Positions 44,720 through 56,749 of a stretch of DNA of 64,000 nucleotides are shown here, piece after piece. This stretch comes from Armigeres subalbatus (taxonomy: Eukaryota; Arthropoda; Insecta; Diptera; Culicidae). The stretch is from assembly GCF_024139115.2 (NCBI RefSeq), contig NC_085140.1, positions 419,752,283 through 419,816,282 on the forward strand. Direction: 5' to 3'. The translations under genes were made by a program, and so were the position numbers. Each line of letters starts with the position of its first letter. The first letter of the stretch is position 1. A model generated the notes under the pieces. The model saw only the letters and a list, made by a program, of their open reading frames with translations, ran no database searches and was not told the origin of the DNA.

Positions 44720-46219
44720 ACCTGGCGACGAGGATAAAGAGAGGTAAGCGTGGATGAATCGTATTTTATTCGAAAATTGAGATCAGCCGAAAAGAAAATG
44801 TGTAGAAATATTTCAAAATGAACGACTGCTGATCGAAAAGTGCTTTTCATTACACCCGACTGAGAGCATGTAAAAGTGGTAATGGTGGTTTTAAAATTCT
44901 GTATAATATTTGGAGTAATCTATTGAAAAAAAGAATGTGGTTGAAGCTTTCAAAATGGTGGAAAACGGCCCGCTTCGTTGCAACGAACGCGTCGTGCTGT
45001 AAGTGTGGTAGTGTCTAGTAGGGAATCATTAAAATCATCAACGATGACTGTGCTATAGGATGTAATCCTACTACTACTTTGAAAATGTAGGCTGTTGTGG
45101 TAGTAGCTTCGGAGGTCACAGTAACAGTGGCATCGGAGGTTTGTTTGAAGCTTGGCTCGAAAGATGACGGTTATAAGAAGAAAACAGTGCTCGTTCAGCA
45201 AAACGTTTACTAGAGTGGTGGTGGAAACGTGAAAAGGAGTAGAAACATGAAGAGTAGCGTTGTTGCTGACTAGAGGTGCCAGTATGACTCACGATGGTAT
45301 TAGTATTCAAAGTTGAGATGAACAAATATTATGAGGCGTTTGATGGTAAATGTGAGCATAAGAAAAAGTGAAGAGAAAAATGACTACTACCGCTTAGCAG
45401 GTTGCAATGTGAGAAAAAGAGAAAGAATGTGTATGCAAAAGCAGTTGTATCTCTTACGATATGGATGTCAAGAGAGGTGAATATATAATACAGTACTGTG
45501 TGGAAGTATTTGTATCCTTTGGACCAGTAGCGTCGAAGGAGGTGTGGATGTACAGTGCCGTAATATGCGAAAGTGATTATATCCTTCGAACCAGTAGCGA
45601 CGAAGGAGGTGTGGATATAAAATAGTAGTTTGCGAAAGTAGATGTATCCTTTGGACCAACAGTGTCGAAGGAGGTGTGGGAACATTGTGAAATATATAAA
45701 TATATCTTTGAACCAGAAGCGTTCATAGAGGTGAACAAATGTGGGGTTTTGCAACCAGAGGAAAACTTATCCTTGATCGATAAAATTTTCAAGGAGGTGA
45801 GTCATATTAGATGAAGGCGTTTTTCTTCTACTGAATCGTCAGCCTTTATTGAAAATGTAAAAAAATAAAATTAAAAAAAAAAAGTAAATACATCCGTTAA
45901 GCCAGAGGCGTTCATTGAAGGTAAGTGGATTAATCTTGTACACATTCAATGGTTTATTGAACGTAAATAACTTGAAGGCGAAATGGGTATTTAGCTTTAC
46001 AAGCTGGAAACGAAAAGTTGGAAATAAATTATTTGTTCGCATTGTGTTGTCATTGATAAGTTTTATTTAGATATAATTTTGAAATTTCATTCATAAATAA
46101 AATAAATGAAGATTCTAATTTATACATGCTCTCACTCGGGGTATTGAAATGCAATTCCTATTAAGATGATGTTGGAATTAAAAGCAAGCATTGTGAAAAA
46201 AAAACAATAACATTTACAG
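44720..46219 (+). other. Long untranslated leader of the LTR element with ~67-bp repeats
   Basis: Between the LTR and gag. acctggcgacgagg follows the LTR and may be the primer site. Four diverged copies of a ~67-bp unit (ccagtagcgacgaaggaggt) occur near 45514, 45582, 45648 and 45708. Frames here on the minus strand are shadows. Confidence 0.65.
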
Positions 46220-47185
46220 ATGGAGGAAGCCAGACCGATTCCACCTTTTAGATGCGAATCCATGGAGAAGCAGAAGCTTTCTCGTGAATGGGAAGCATGG
46301 AAAGGATCTCTTGAGTGCTACTTTGATGCATATTGCATCACAGATCAACGAATGATGAAAGCCAAACTTCTCCATCTTGGAGGCGTGGAACTTCAGAAAG
46401 TGTTCAGAAGTCTACCAGATCATAATAAGTTTCCTGTTGTGGCATTGGAGCCAAAGTTTTATGATTTGGCAATCGATATCTTAAACGCGTATTTTCAACC
46501 GGGAAAGCAAGACGTTATCGAAAGGAGAAAGCTCCGTCAATTGAAGCAGGAGGCAGGTGAAAAGTTTTCACATTTTTTGATTAGACTACGTCAGCAGGCT
46601 GCCAATTGCGGGTTCGAAAAATATCAACCAGAGGTGGGTGATGTTTTGAGGGAAATCTACTTAATAGATATCATAGTGGAAAATTGTCGTTCAGAAGAAC
46701 TACGGAGAAGTATTTTGAAGAAAGATCGTAATCTAGCTGAGATTGAAGAGATCGCTGCGTGTATTGAGGGCACAGAACAGCAATTGAAGGACTTGAAGGA
46801 ATCAACGCAAGGTAATCGAGAAACAACCGTTTACGAAGTTCAAGGATCGCGACCATTCACCCGGGAAAGGAATGTAAAGGCTGGCATAAGAAACTCGGCT
46901 GTTAGTTTCCGTTCTACTGGCAATCCATCAAATTGGAATAACGTAAACGTGACCTGTTTCGCTTGCGGAAACACTGGACATGTGTCAAAGTCACCTAATT
47001 GTCCAGCGAAAGGGCGTACTTGTCGTCGATGCAAGGGATTGGGCCATTATGAAGTTATGTGTCGGAAGCGGAAGCCAGATGCAAGAATAGCTTCGAAGCC
47101 CAAGAAGGTGTTCAGCATAGGGAACAAGGAGGCTAACAGCGAAATACAAATTGGGAGAAATGCAAATTCAGCGTCAAAGAATTAG
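46220..47185 (+). CDS. Gag of the deleted gypsy-like element
   Basis: 321 codons. The N-terminal region has WEAWKGSLECYFDAY and QLKQEAGEKFSHFLIRLRQQ, as in retrotransposon capsid domains. Two CCHC knuckles follow: CFACGNTGHVSKSPNC and CRRCKGLGHYEVMC. It reads into a stop right after the deletion junction (about 47175), so any Gag-Pol continuity is lost. Confidence 0.85.
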   Translation: MEEARPIPPFRCESMEKQKLSREWEAWKGSLECYFDAYCITDQRMMKAKLLHLGGVELQKVFRSLPDHNKFPVVALEPKFYDLAIDILNAYFQPGKQDVIERRKLRQLKQEAGEKFSHFLIRLRQQAANCGFEKYQPEVGDVLREIYLIDIIVENCRSEELRRSILKKDRNLAEIEEIAACIEGTEQQLKDLKESTQGNRETTVYEVQGSRPFTRERNVKAGIRNSAVSFRSTGNPSNWNNVNVTCFACGNTGHVSKSPNCPAKGRTCRRCKGLGHYEVMCRKRKPDARIASKPKKVFSIGNKEANSEIQIGRNANSASKN

Positions 47186-49224
47186 ATTTCTTGGGGCATC
47201 ACATATCGGAAAGCGGCATTAGTCCTTCGCAAACAAAGATTGATGCGGTTCTATTATTTCGAGACCCAACCACAGAGGCCGAAATAAGAAGCTTCTTGGG
47301 GTTGGCAAACTATATGAACAAGCATATCCCAAATCTGGCTACTTTAGCAGAACCTCTAAGGCAGCTTACACAAAAGAACTCCAAATTTGAGTGGGGACAG
47401 CTTCAGATAAACTCCTTCAAGGCGATAAAAGAAGCGTTAGCGTCTGCAACAAAATTAGGTTTCTTTGATCCGAGAGACCATACAGCTGTGATTGCTGATG
47501 CCAGTCCAACTGGTCTAGGTGCTGTTCTAATCCAGAAGAATGCCAAAGGCGATTCAAGAGTTATTTGTAACGCTTCGAAGTCACTTACAGAGACCGAACG
47601 GAGATATTGCCAGACTGAGAAGGAGGCTCTAGCTCTTGTCTGGAGTGTTGAACGCTTCCGCATGTACCTGTACGGTAGGGAATTCGATCTCATCACAGAT
47701 TGCAAAGTGCTTGAGTTTTTGTTTACCCCGCGATCAAAGCCGTGTGCACGTATTGAGCGTTGGGTTTTAAGGCTACAAGCATTCGATTATCAGGTGGTTC
47801 ACGTTCCGGGTCAACAAAACATAGCCGATGTTTTCTCTCGTTTGGTTTCCTTGAAGCCAGTTCCGTTCGATGCTGAAGAGGAACTATTCATTAGAGAAGT
47901 GGCTGTAACTGCAGCATTGACCTTTGCTTTGAAATGGGAAAAAATTGAGGAAGAATGCAGAATGGACCCTGAGACAATCGAACTTGTTCAATTAATCAGA
48001 AATGGGGATCAAAACAGCTTACCTTTATCGTATAAAGTAATTGCCAATGAACTTTGCATAGTGGGAGACGTGCCTTTGCGGATCGATAGGATAATTATTC
48101 CAAGGAATCTTCGAGAGCATGTTCTTATGCTCGCACACGAAGGACACCCCGGCATGCGGATGATGAAGAGTCATCTTAGAACTAACGTTTGGTGGCCACA
48201 GATGGACCAACAGGTCGAGAAATTTGTTAGACAATGCAAAGGTTGTGCCTTAGTTGCTGCCCCCAATTCCCCAGAACCATTAATCCGAAAACAACTTCCT
48301 GATCAGCCGTGGATTGATGTGGCCGCTGATTTTCTCGGACCTTTACCCGATGGACAGTATCTACTAGTTGTAATAGATTATTACAGTCGTTTCATGGAGG
48401 TCAGTGAAATGCAATCAATTACCGCTAGTAATACCATAAGCGAACTGGCAATAATTTTTAGTCGGTATGGTTTACCAATGACATTGCGAACTGATAACGG
48501 TCCCCAGCTTAATGAGAAGTGCGAGGAATTTCGCAATTTCTGTGAAGCAAATGGGATAAGGTTGATAAACACTATACCTTTCTGGCCGGCGATGAATGGA
48601 GAAGTGGAGCGTCAGAATAGATCATTGCTAAAAAGACTCAGAATTGCCCAACAACTTGGTAAAGACTGGAGGGCAGAAATGCGTCAATATCTGTTAACCT
48701 ATCATTCCACTAATCATTCCACAACCGGCAAGTCACCAGCCGAACTAATGTTTGGTAGAAGAATGAGAACTAAGCTTCCACAAATTCCACCAAGCCGGCT
48801 GGAAGATGAAGAAGTTAGAGATCGAGACGCCATCATAAAAGAAAAGGGGAGGGTGTATACTGACGGTAAAAGAAGAGCTAAGGAAAGCGATATTGTAGAA
48901 GGCAATCGGGTTATAGTAAAACGGATGAAAAAGGATAACAAACTAGATACGGATTTCTCGACAGAAGAATTTGAAGTAATTCGCAAAACGGGAGCGGATA
49001 CGATTATCCGATCTTGTTCAACTGGAAAAGAATTTCGAAGAAACGTAACGCATCTCAAGAAACTAGAACTTCCTGGACTTTGTAAGGATAATCGTTTATC
49101 CGGAACAGATCTGACGAAAGAATCTGAAACATCAATCGAGCCAACGACCGATGAATCACACCTAAGAAGAACGACAAGATCAAGAGGTGAACCGAATCGT
49201 TTCAAAGACTTTATCCCACATTAA
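47185..49224 (+). pseudogene. Pol remnant: end of RT, RNase H and integrase
   Basis: 677 open codons from an internal ATG. It opens in the last part of the RT (FLGHHISESGISPSQTKID), then RNase H (VIADASPTGLGAVLIQ), the integrase zinc finger (HEGHPGMRMM...CKGC), the core with DFLGPLPDGQYLLVVIDYYS and RTDNGPQLNEKC, and a basic C-terminal part. The start is not native: protease and RT palm are missing. Confidence 0.88.
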
Positions 49225-49246
49225 CAGTCTGAAAGGAAGGGAGGGT

Positions 49247-49473
49247 TGTAGGGTTCTCCGATTGAAAGATGGTATGTAGTAAAATCTGAGGTACTAGCAG
49301 CACTGTATGGATTACAGAGGTGGATAGCAAGTGGCGGTAGAGAAGGGCAGTACGTGCGTGACAACGGTAGCCATCGGTCGAGTTGTGAATCGCGAGTGTG
49401 CAACTATACGTTAATAAAAGTAATAAGTGATAAATCCCATTGTGTTGTGTTTTATTAGTAGATAGATACAACA
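49247..49473 (+). repeat. 3' LTR
   Basis: 227 bp, uninterrupted reference for the split 5' LTR. The two differ little in the stretches compared. Confidence 0.9.
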
Positions 49474-49980
49474 AGTAGGTACAGTGAGTTGATTGATAAC
49501 TAAGCAATACCCCTCCCCACCACACCCTCCCCCTATTCCAAAGAGCATCCCTGACCCCCCATCATCGTCTCCCTAAGATAAAGAATGTGTGTTCCAAATT
49601 TGGTTGAAATCGGCCTAAGGGTTCAGAAGGTACACTGAGTTGATCGATGACTTAGCAATACCCCTCCCCCCATACCCTCCCCCTTTTCCAAACAGCATCC
49701 CTAACCCCCATCGTCGTCTCCTTAAGATAAAGATTGTGTGTTCCAAATTTGGTTGGAATCGGCCAAGGGGTTCAGAAGGTACACTGAGTTGATTGATACC
49801 TTAGCAATACCCCTCCCCCCACACCCTCCCACTTTTCTAAAAGAGCATCCCTAACCCCCCTATCGTCGTCTCCTTAAGATAAAGAATGTGTGTTCCAAAT
49901 TTGGTTGAAATCGGCCAATGCGTTCAGAAGTTATGCTGGAACATACATACAAACATACATACAAACATACAAACATTGAG

Positions 49981-50026
<46 letters not shown>

Positions 50027-50036
50027 GATAGATAGA
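49474..50036. repeat. ~150-bp tandem array, right part, and (TA)n end
   Basis: Continues the array of 39130-41321 (marker gttccaaatttggttgaaat at 49590, 49740, 49890). It ends with acatacatacaaacatac and a TA microsatellite (about 49981-50023). Confidence 0.75.
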
Positions 50037-50456
50037 TTCCGATTTTTTTTGTATATGGCTTGAACAACCAATCTTCTGCTACGTTTTGACAGGGCAAGTG
50101 AATTGAACAACTCAGTTGAATTCAATTGACTTGCCAAAAGTTGAACATGTTAGTTTAGCGGGACAGTAATGCCGAGAAATACAGCACTTTTTTGGTGGTT
50201 CCTACGCATATCAGTTTCGCTCAGTGCATGATTTCGTGAATGACTACTGCGATTGGCGTTTGTCTCTCCATGCTTTATCTATGGAAGTGAACCATCCACG
50301 TGGTTGAAGTGATTGTGTCGCTTAAAATGAGTATTGTACAGAATGCTTCCATTAAACCAGTTGAACATGTTAAGATTGGAAGATCTAAGCAGAAAATACT
50401 ACAGGTGTCCATTCAAAATCGATTTTCAGATTCCCGGTCGGAGAAACTGATACTAA
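50037..50456. other. No gene seen
   Basis: Unassigned sequence between repeats. Confidence 0.4.
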
Positions 50457-50686
50457 GGGTCTGTCTCAATTGGATAATTAAACTGGAATTAAACTTAAAA
50501 GTGACATTTCAATAATTATCAAATAACCCTGCTTGCAGAGCAAGATTACTTTTGACAGATATCGAATCAATTTGCATCGATTTCTTATTGGAATTGCTGG
50601 GTAGCACCAGCCATTCTTATGACTGGGTTATTTGCTAATTTTCGAACTGTCACTTTTAAGTTTAATTCTCCAAATGAGACAGAGCC
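50457..50686. mobile_element. PIF/Harbinger-like MITE, copy 2
   Basis: GGGTCTGTCTCAATTGGA at the left and complement GGCTCTGTCTCATTTGGA at the right. Flanked by TAA on both sides. TAA/TWA duplications with GG(G/C)-ends are typical of Tourist/PIF-Harbinger MITEs. Confidence 0.75.
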
Positions 50687-50869
50687 TAAAATATCATATT
50701 AGCAAATCTAAACAAAAAATCAGCTAATATTTTTGTTTGTTTTACTAGAGGAAGAACTAGGAAGTATTGGACTATTAATATGAGGCAGTAGTCGTAACAA
50801 CTGTATTGGATGATTAACAAACATAGAATGAAATTTTTTTCTCTTCTGTTTATTTAATATAAACAGTTT

Positions 50870-51560
50870 CTAAGGGTTTTTCGTCGCCTCCTCGACTTCT
50901 CCTTCACTCCTCCTCGACGAGATAACTCCTGCTAACTCGCAAAACTTCAAAAGTTTTGTCTTCAATAATGGTTTTGTTAACATATCCGCTATCATTTCTT
51001 CGGTTATCAAATATTGTGGATCAATGATACCGTTTTGTTTGAGTTCTCGAATAAAGTGATACTTTGCTTCGATATGTTTTGATCTTTTGTTGATGTTACT
51101 TGAACTGAGTTGTTTGATACAGCTTTGATTATCTTCGTTCACTTTCACAGTAGTACAGTTTATATATCAAGGTCATCGAGTAAACGAAGTATCCAATTCA
51201 GCTCTTTGCAACATTCAGCCTTAGCTACATATTCAGCCTCTGTGCTGCTCAGGGTAACATTATCTTGCTTTTTTGCGTTCCATCCGATCATACCTCCTGC
51301 GTAGCGAAAAAGAAATCCAGATGTTGACTTTCGATCAGCGGTATCACCAGCCCAATCTGCATCCAAGAAAACTTCAAGTTCGAAGAGTCGCGACCTAGAA
51401 CAAGTTCGCGATCCATGGTTCCTTTTAGATACCGAAGTACACGTTTCGCTTCCACCCAATCGGCTTGACATGGATTACTGGTTTTTCGTCCTAAGATGGA
51501 TACGGCAACGGATATATCTGGTCTTGTGTTTACAGATATGTATAACAATCCTCCGATCAA
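50870..51560 (-). pseudogene. copia RNase H region
   Basis: Frames 51560-51160 and 51148-50870. Landmarks: IGGLLYISVNTRPDI, FLDADWAGD (RNase H), TLSSTEAEYVA and, near the end, HIEAKYHFIRE and ADMLTKPL. One frameshift lies near 51290 and a further shift near 51155. Confidence 0.82.
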
Positions 51561-51807
51561 ACTGGCGATTGATGGTTGTTCGGCAGTAGTTCAACATTCT
51601 CCTCCTTCAGTTGTATCCAGGATCAAGGGAAATTTTTTATGGTTTTGCATCTTGCATACAAAATTTGTTCAACAGTTTTTGAATATAAGTTTTCTGATTC
51701 AGGGATATGCCATCTTCATAACAAGTAACGTGAATACCAAGAAAATGTGTAATATCTTCCAAAGGCGTTATCTTGAAATAGTGGTTTAGGCTTCTGACAA
51801 TAGTTGC

Positions 51808-52451
51808 TTACTTCTCCTCAAAATTGCAGACAACAACAAGATCATCAACATAAACGGCAATGTAAGAGATTGTTCCATCACTGTTATGCTTCGAGTATAG
51901 ACAAGAATCGTTGTCAGATGATTTGAATCCAAGTTTCCGTAGAACTGAATCTAGCTTTTTATTCCAGATGTTTGCCGCTTGTTTTAGTCCATAAATTCCT
52001 TTTTTCAGATGACAAACTAGCTTGGAATCTCCAAAAACACAGCCAGGGGGTGGCCGCATAAAAACAGTTTCTTGAAGTTCTCCATTCAAATACGCTGTTT
52101 TAACATCGATGTGTTTGATGAGCATTTTCCGTTGGTGGGCCATAGATAGTAGAGTTTTGAATGTCACTTGCTTAACAACAGGCGCGAACACTTCATAGTA
52201 GTCCGATCCAAATCTTTGAGTAAATCCTTGGGAAACTAATCGTGCCTTATATCGAACGACGTAACCCTTTTCGTCTTCCTTTCGCTTGAAGATCCATTTG
52301 CAGCCGATTGTTTTGCGTCCAGGTGGCAAAGGTACAACTTCTTATGTGCCATTTTTGCTGTGAGACTGTAACTCCTCTTTGATAGCAGCTTTCCAAAATT
52401 CACTCTCCGGACCATCGACCCTTTCGACCCTTCTATTCGATTATCTGACAT
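51808..52451 (-). pseudogene. copia reverse transcriptase
   Basis: GCKWIFKRKEDEKG, YKARLVSQGFTQ, DVKTAYLNGEL and the catalytic AVYVDDLVVV (YVDD, typical of copia) in the frame 52329-51808; upstream linker in another frame (52451-52236). Confidence 0.87.
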
Positions 52452-52462
52452 TCGCTGGCTTC

Positions 52463-53357
52463 TTATTCTATTCCACTTGATAAAGCTTCTGTTTGTGTAC
52501 CTTGACTACAATCCAAGAACGTATTATCATCTTCTGAGGATGATTGTACATCTTCATCATCATTGACGATCTCATAATGTGGCTCATCAACAGCTTCACG
52601 TGAAATTTGAAGGAGTATATCATACTCCACAAACTCGGATGGTTTTAAAATTTTCAGCAAAGTTTTACTTTTATTAATGATACGACCGTCTCTGCTGTGG
52701 TATACCTTGTTGATTGTCAGGTCTAACAAACGATAGGCTTTCTGGTTATCCGAATATCCCACAAATGTAAGTTTAATGCTTTTCGAATCCAACTTGATTC
52801 TTTTTTGATCAGAAATATGGACAAAAGCGCTGGATCCGAAAATATGCAGGTGTTTTAAATTCGGTTTCTTCCCATATCACCATTCAAATGGTGTCTTTTC
52901 GGTAGCACTGGATGGTAGCATGTTCTGAACATTCGCGGCAGTGTTGACTGCTTCCGCCCAGTATATATAACTCATTCTGCATCGATTAGCATGCATCGCG
53001 CCATCTCCACTAAGCTTCTCCGTTTTGCTCGGGACTATACGCGGCTGTAAACTGTGGTGTGATCCCTTTTCACGATAGAATCTTTCCAGCCGTTTTGATT
53101 TGTATTATCCGCCGCCGTCTGAACGAACGATGGCAGGTCGTTTCCCAAAACGCGTCTCCGTCATTTGTACGAACTCTTCCATTCTATCAGCAACTTCAGC
53201 TTTTCGCTCCAGGAAATACACTGTACAATATCTTGTGAAGTCATCAATAATTGTCATGAAATACTTTGTTCCTCCTGGGGTAACTGTATTCATAGGACCA
53301 CATACATCAGTGTGCACCAGCTCTAGTGCTCTATTTGATTGTGTTTTCGCTTGCTTA
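52463..53357 (-). pseudogene. copia integrase (core and C-terminal region)
   Basis: HTDVCGPM, IDDFTRYC and AIVRSDGGG of the catalytic core lie at 53357-53105. After stops, KLTFVGYSDNQKAYRLLD (C-terminal, GKGY-like region) is at 52792-52463. The reading frame enters the CACTG element directly at 53357. Confidence 0.83.
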
Positions 53358-53399
53358 CACTGATACAAATTATGTAGTATCTAGAACTACAGTAATGCG

Positions 53400-53590
53400 T
53401 TTGGTTTTACCATGACAAAATATTGTAGCCAAAACCATGAAAAATATTACGATTACTGCAGTTCATTTAAATTTACCATGAGTTACACGATCCATATCAT
53501 AGTAATATTAATAATGTTTGTAATCAATATAACCTCTGAATATCTGTGAACAAAATACCGCTTTACATCAAAACATAGTAATCACGACAA
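53400..53590. repeat. Left subterminal repeats of the CACTG element
   Basis: Words of the type accatga or catagtaa at about 53407, 53431, 53472, 53498 and 53573, in both orientations. Presumed transposase binding sites by analogy with CACTA elements. Confidence 0.55.
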
Positions 53591-53685
53591 TATAAATGTT
53601 TGCTAACACTGCTAATGATTAGTTCAGTTTAAACTTTCCGAGCTCGTGCAGGTGGCCATTTTGTATCGCAATATTTTGAAAGTGC

Positions 53686-56600
53686 ATGTTCATGAAAATG
53701 GCAGAGTTCAAAATCGATGTTTTATCGGAAGAATTTCTTGCTGAAGACCAACTGATTGAAGGTGAATTATTAACAATTAGTCACACCTATCATTGTATTG
53801 AAGTCACGAATAAAAATTGGTTTCAGAGACTGACGAACAGCCGGAAGAGCAACCGGATTTGCGGGACATTATTGAAAACGATTGGAAGCTACAAACCCCC
53901 GTTTATTCCATTCTAATAAGTAAGTAATTGGTGATCATTTTCTCATCAAATCTCGGTACTAGCTGTATCACATATTTAGGTCACGGAATCACCCTAGACT
54001 ATCTTAAAGTCATAGATGAAAAAGCGCTAAACGATATTTTCTCCGTTGTAAAATGGACGGGACATAAACATGCTCTGCGCTCAAAACTGGAGCAGTGGAC
54101 CGAAAGCGCTTTGTATCGCCCAACAGTTCCGCTGATTAATCCGATTAACGAAGCACCTTCGAGCCAAAACACTCTGCCAGGACCATCTCAACGCAGATTT
54201 CTTCAAACAGCAGTAACTAACAACGAGCTTCTCAGCATACTCGAAAGGAATGAGAAAGGCAAAATTGTCTGCCAATATTACGAAGCAAATAGGCGGCTTG
54301 ATTTGCAACACCGGAGATACCTAGCACATACTATTGTAGATTACTACATCGCCAATAATTCCTACTTTACATTAGCTGATATGGATCGTTACTCTGAGCT
54401 TATTGCTGCACGATTTCCAACTGAATTATCTGTAATTTAAAATTTCACCTTCAATGAATTTCTATACTAAACAATTTCAAACTAACTTTTCATTGCAGGT
54501 GATCTATTATAATCCGCGAAACGCAGCATCTGGTAAAAAGCATCCCTCTGGACTTCTGTACGATCGATTCCACAATAGGAAAAAAGCAAGTTTACCTAAT
54601 CGACGACGTACGGAAGTTTCAGATCCCTGGACGATTTGTAAGGCAAAAGCATCGAACTTAACAGAGAAAGGTAAGTTAAGTATGAAACGCTTTCTTCGCC
54701 ACGGAGAATGTGCTGGGTTCGTTTACTGACACTTATTTCTCAACGTTATCTAATCACGCTTTATCCCTTTGTCTCGCTCAGTGGGTAGCTTTAAAATCAA
54801 CATTCTCGGGTACTTATTCAAAAGGACGAATGTGATTTTGTAAACAAAGATTCAAACGTCGATTTGTCCAATCTGATAGCACTCCCACGCAAACCATCAC
54901 CACAGATAGGTAGGGGAAGCCTTCGGCTATCTGTTGGTGGTGTTGGTTTGCGTGGGAGTGCCATCAGTTTGGACGAATCAACGTTTGAATCTTTGTTTAC
55001 AAAATCACATACGTCCTTTTGAATAAGTACCCGAGATATTATATTCACTAATTATCAAATATTTCAGAAATCAATCGTCTGACTTCGATAAAAAACTGGT
55101 TAAGGAATAATTTGGAACCGTTTGATGAAGTCCTACTTCGGTGGAACGATTCAGTTTTATTGCGCATACCTCACATTAGTCACGACACAGATACAAACAA
55201 ATCAAACGTTGAAAATGATGATATGGAAATGCTAATATCATCTTCCAAACTTGGACGTACATGTTCATGATAGCATTAGAGGCGAAAGTATAGAATTGGG
55301 AGCTTGGCAGAAGGAAGGTCGTGTGATATGTGCCATCACAAATATTGCCCTCCGCTCGCTTTCAAATCGACTTCTATAAAAAAATTCTTCATGCCTGCCG
55401 TATCCTAACGGAACTATCAATTCTATACTTTCGCCTCTAATGCTATCATGAACATGTACGTCCAAGTTTGGAAGATGATATTAGCATTTCCATATCATTG
55501 TAAATCGTTTAACTTCACGTAGAAGTAACACACACGAAATCATTAATTTAGTAAATCAAACGTTATAAAAAATTGGCCACGATTGTCAGACGGAAATGGA
55601 TATTTACTGGTAAGTAGTAGACCATTTAATATTCATTGTGATCACTTGATGAATAGTATCAATTCAAATATTTTCGCTGGAACGGGTTTTAAAGCCAGGG
55701 GACTGTGTAACCTTAATTGATATCATCACCATGCTTCACTATTGTTAAAATCAGGTGATCAAATATTAAACTCACTCTACCAATATACGACTTATCCAAA
55801 ACATAGTCATGATTTAAGTTATTTTGATAAGTCACGCTATAAACAAATTTGATTGCACTATTATGTCACTTATAAAACAAAATAATTATGTCCTGTTTAG
55901 ATCGATGCTGACTACGGATATATATACGGGAATACAAACGGCGCGCAAACAAACAAGCTCTACGATACCTGGAACACATTTCTCGTGAAGTTCCGAGAGT
56001 ACATAGACCAGTGCGACATCAGGGATCATCGTTCTCTTCAACTGTTGGATTACTTGAACAATCGCAGACTCGCCGACGGTAAGCAAACTTATCATGTTTT
56101 CTATTTATGATCCACAAATCGCATACATTCTTAAGCTATGTTTACAGTACAAGCTATTTCGATTGATAAAAAGCAATTGATATAAACCATCTTGATATAA
56201 AGTTTATCAATGTATAGTGATGTAGCTCATATTGCTGGCATCCCACAAATGGACACATTTTAGTTTTTCATATTGTTGTTTTTTTTTTCAGATACACGGA
56301 ATTTTATTTACTGTTCCGTCTTCCACGCTGTAATCAAGCCATCTCGAACATCGACGCGAAAGTTGCCAACAATCCTGCAAGCCCAGATTGAGAGTTTTTA
56401 CATATGCGAAACGGAGGAGGAATACACGAAGGAAAGAGATTCACTGAGAGCGGAAACAGAATCCAGCGGTTTGCAGTTTTCACCCCGTATATTTGTGGTA
56501 GGAAGGCCGGAGCAGCTTGACGCATTCTACGTCGTTACTCAATGGCTTGAGTACCGTCTACCAACATTCCTACGCAGTATTGATGTAGTGATCAAGTTGA

Positions 56601-56749
56601 AACTTGTTCTAAACTACAACTTCCCTGAAAGCTGTGAATTGTTTTGGTGCTTTGTTGCAAAATATTTCTATGACGTAGACTGCAGCCGTAAAACCAAAAA
56701 CGGTCAGGTGCTTGAACTTCTATCATTCCTGGAAAAATCAACAACATGA
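53686..56749 (+). CDS. Gene 1 of the CACTG element: accessory protein, seven exons, exon 5 broken by an insertion
   Basis: Exons by splice signals and continuous phase: 53686-53761, 53827-53919, 53980-54431, 54499-54670, 55068-55609 (with the insertion 55211-55552 plus a repeated 12 bp), 55901-56078, 56292-56749. Without the insertion the frame is 538 codons plus stop and every junction keeps phase. Exon 3 begins HGITLDYLKVIDEKALNDIF...TGHKHALRSKLEQW, like a SAM-type helical domain. A later helical segment contains DLQHRRYLAHTIVDYYI and FPTE. Exon 4 has GKKHPSGLLYDRFHNRKK. Similar two-part proteins occur beside transposase genes in other animals, from memory; their role is unknown. The stop overlaps the start of gene 2 (ATGA). 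In the present copy the insert brings a stop in exon 5. Confidence 0.72.
54804..55036. mobile_element. Foldback MITE inside intron 4 of gene 1
   Basis: About 110-bp inverted arms starting TCTCGGGTACTTATTCAAAA, flanking a short centre. Related ends are seen at 17419-18389. Lies wholly between the donor at 54671 and the acceptor at 55067, so the coding frame is untouched. Confidence 0.7.
55211..55552. mobile_element. Inverted-repeat element, copy 2, inserted in exon 5 of gene 1
   Basis: 342 bp flanked by a perfect 12-bp duplication aaatcaaacgtt (55199-55210, 55553-55564). Inverted arms gatatggaaatgctaatatc; a non-palindromic tail on the right is shared with 37380-37860. It introduces an in-frame TGA. 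The long duplication is unusual for a MITE. Confidence 0.8.

Larger units (their letters stand above)
41322..49473 (+). mobile_element. Gypsy-like LTR retrotransposon with internal deletion; 5' LTR split by a non-LTR element
   Basis: The target duplication agtag is at 41317-41321 and 49474-49478. The 3' LTR is 49247-49473 (227 bp). The 5' LTR is 41322-41361 plus 44533-44719 (also 227 bp in total), separated by the non-LTR element at 41362-44519. A purine tract, gaaaggaagggaggg, precedes the 3' LTR. Between gag (46220) and the RNase H part of pol (47191) the protease and nearly all of the RT are deleted, so the element is non-autonomous. Confidence 0.88.

Noticed and set aside
45329..45792. 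Minus-strand frames of 63-141 codons
   Set aside because: Shadows of the ~67-bp leader repeats of the LTR element.
49981..50023. (TA)n as a functional site
   Set aside because: Simple microsatellite at the end of a repeat element, common in such positions.
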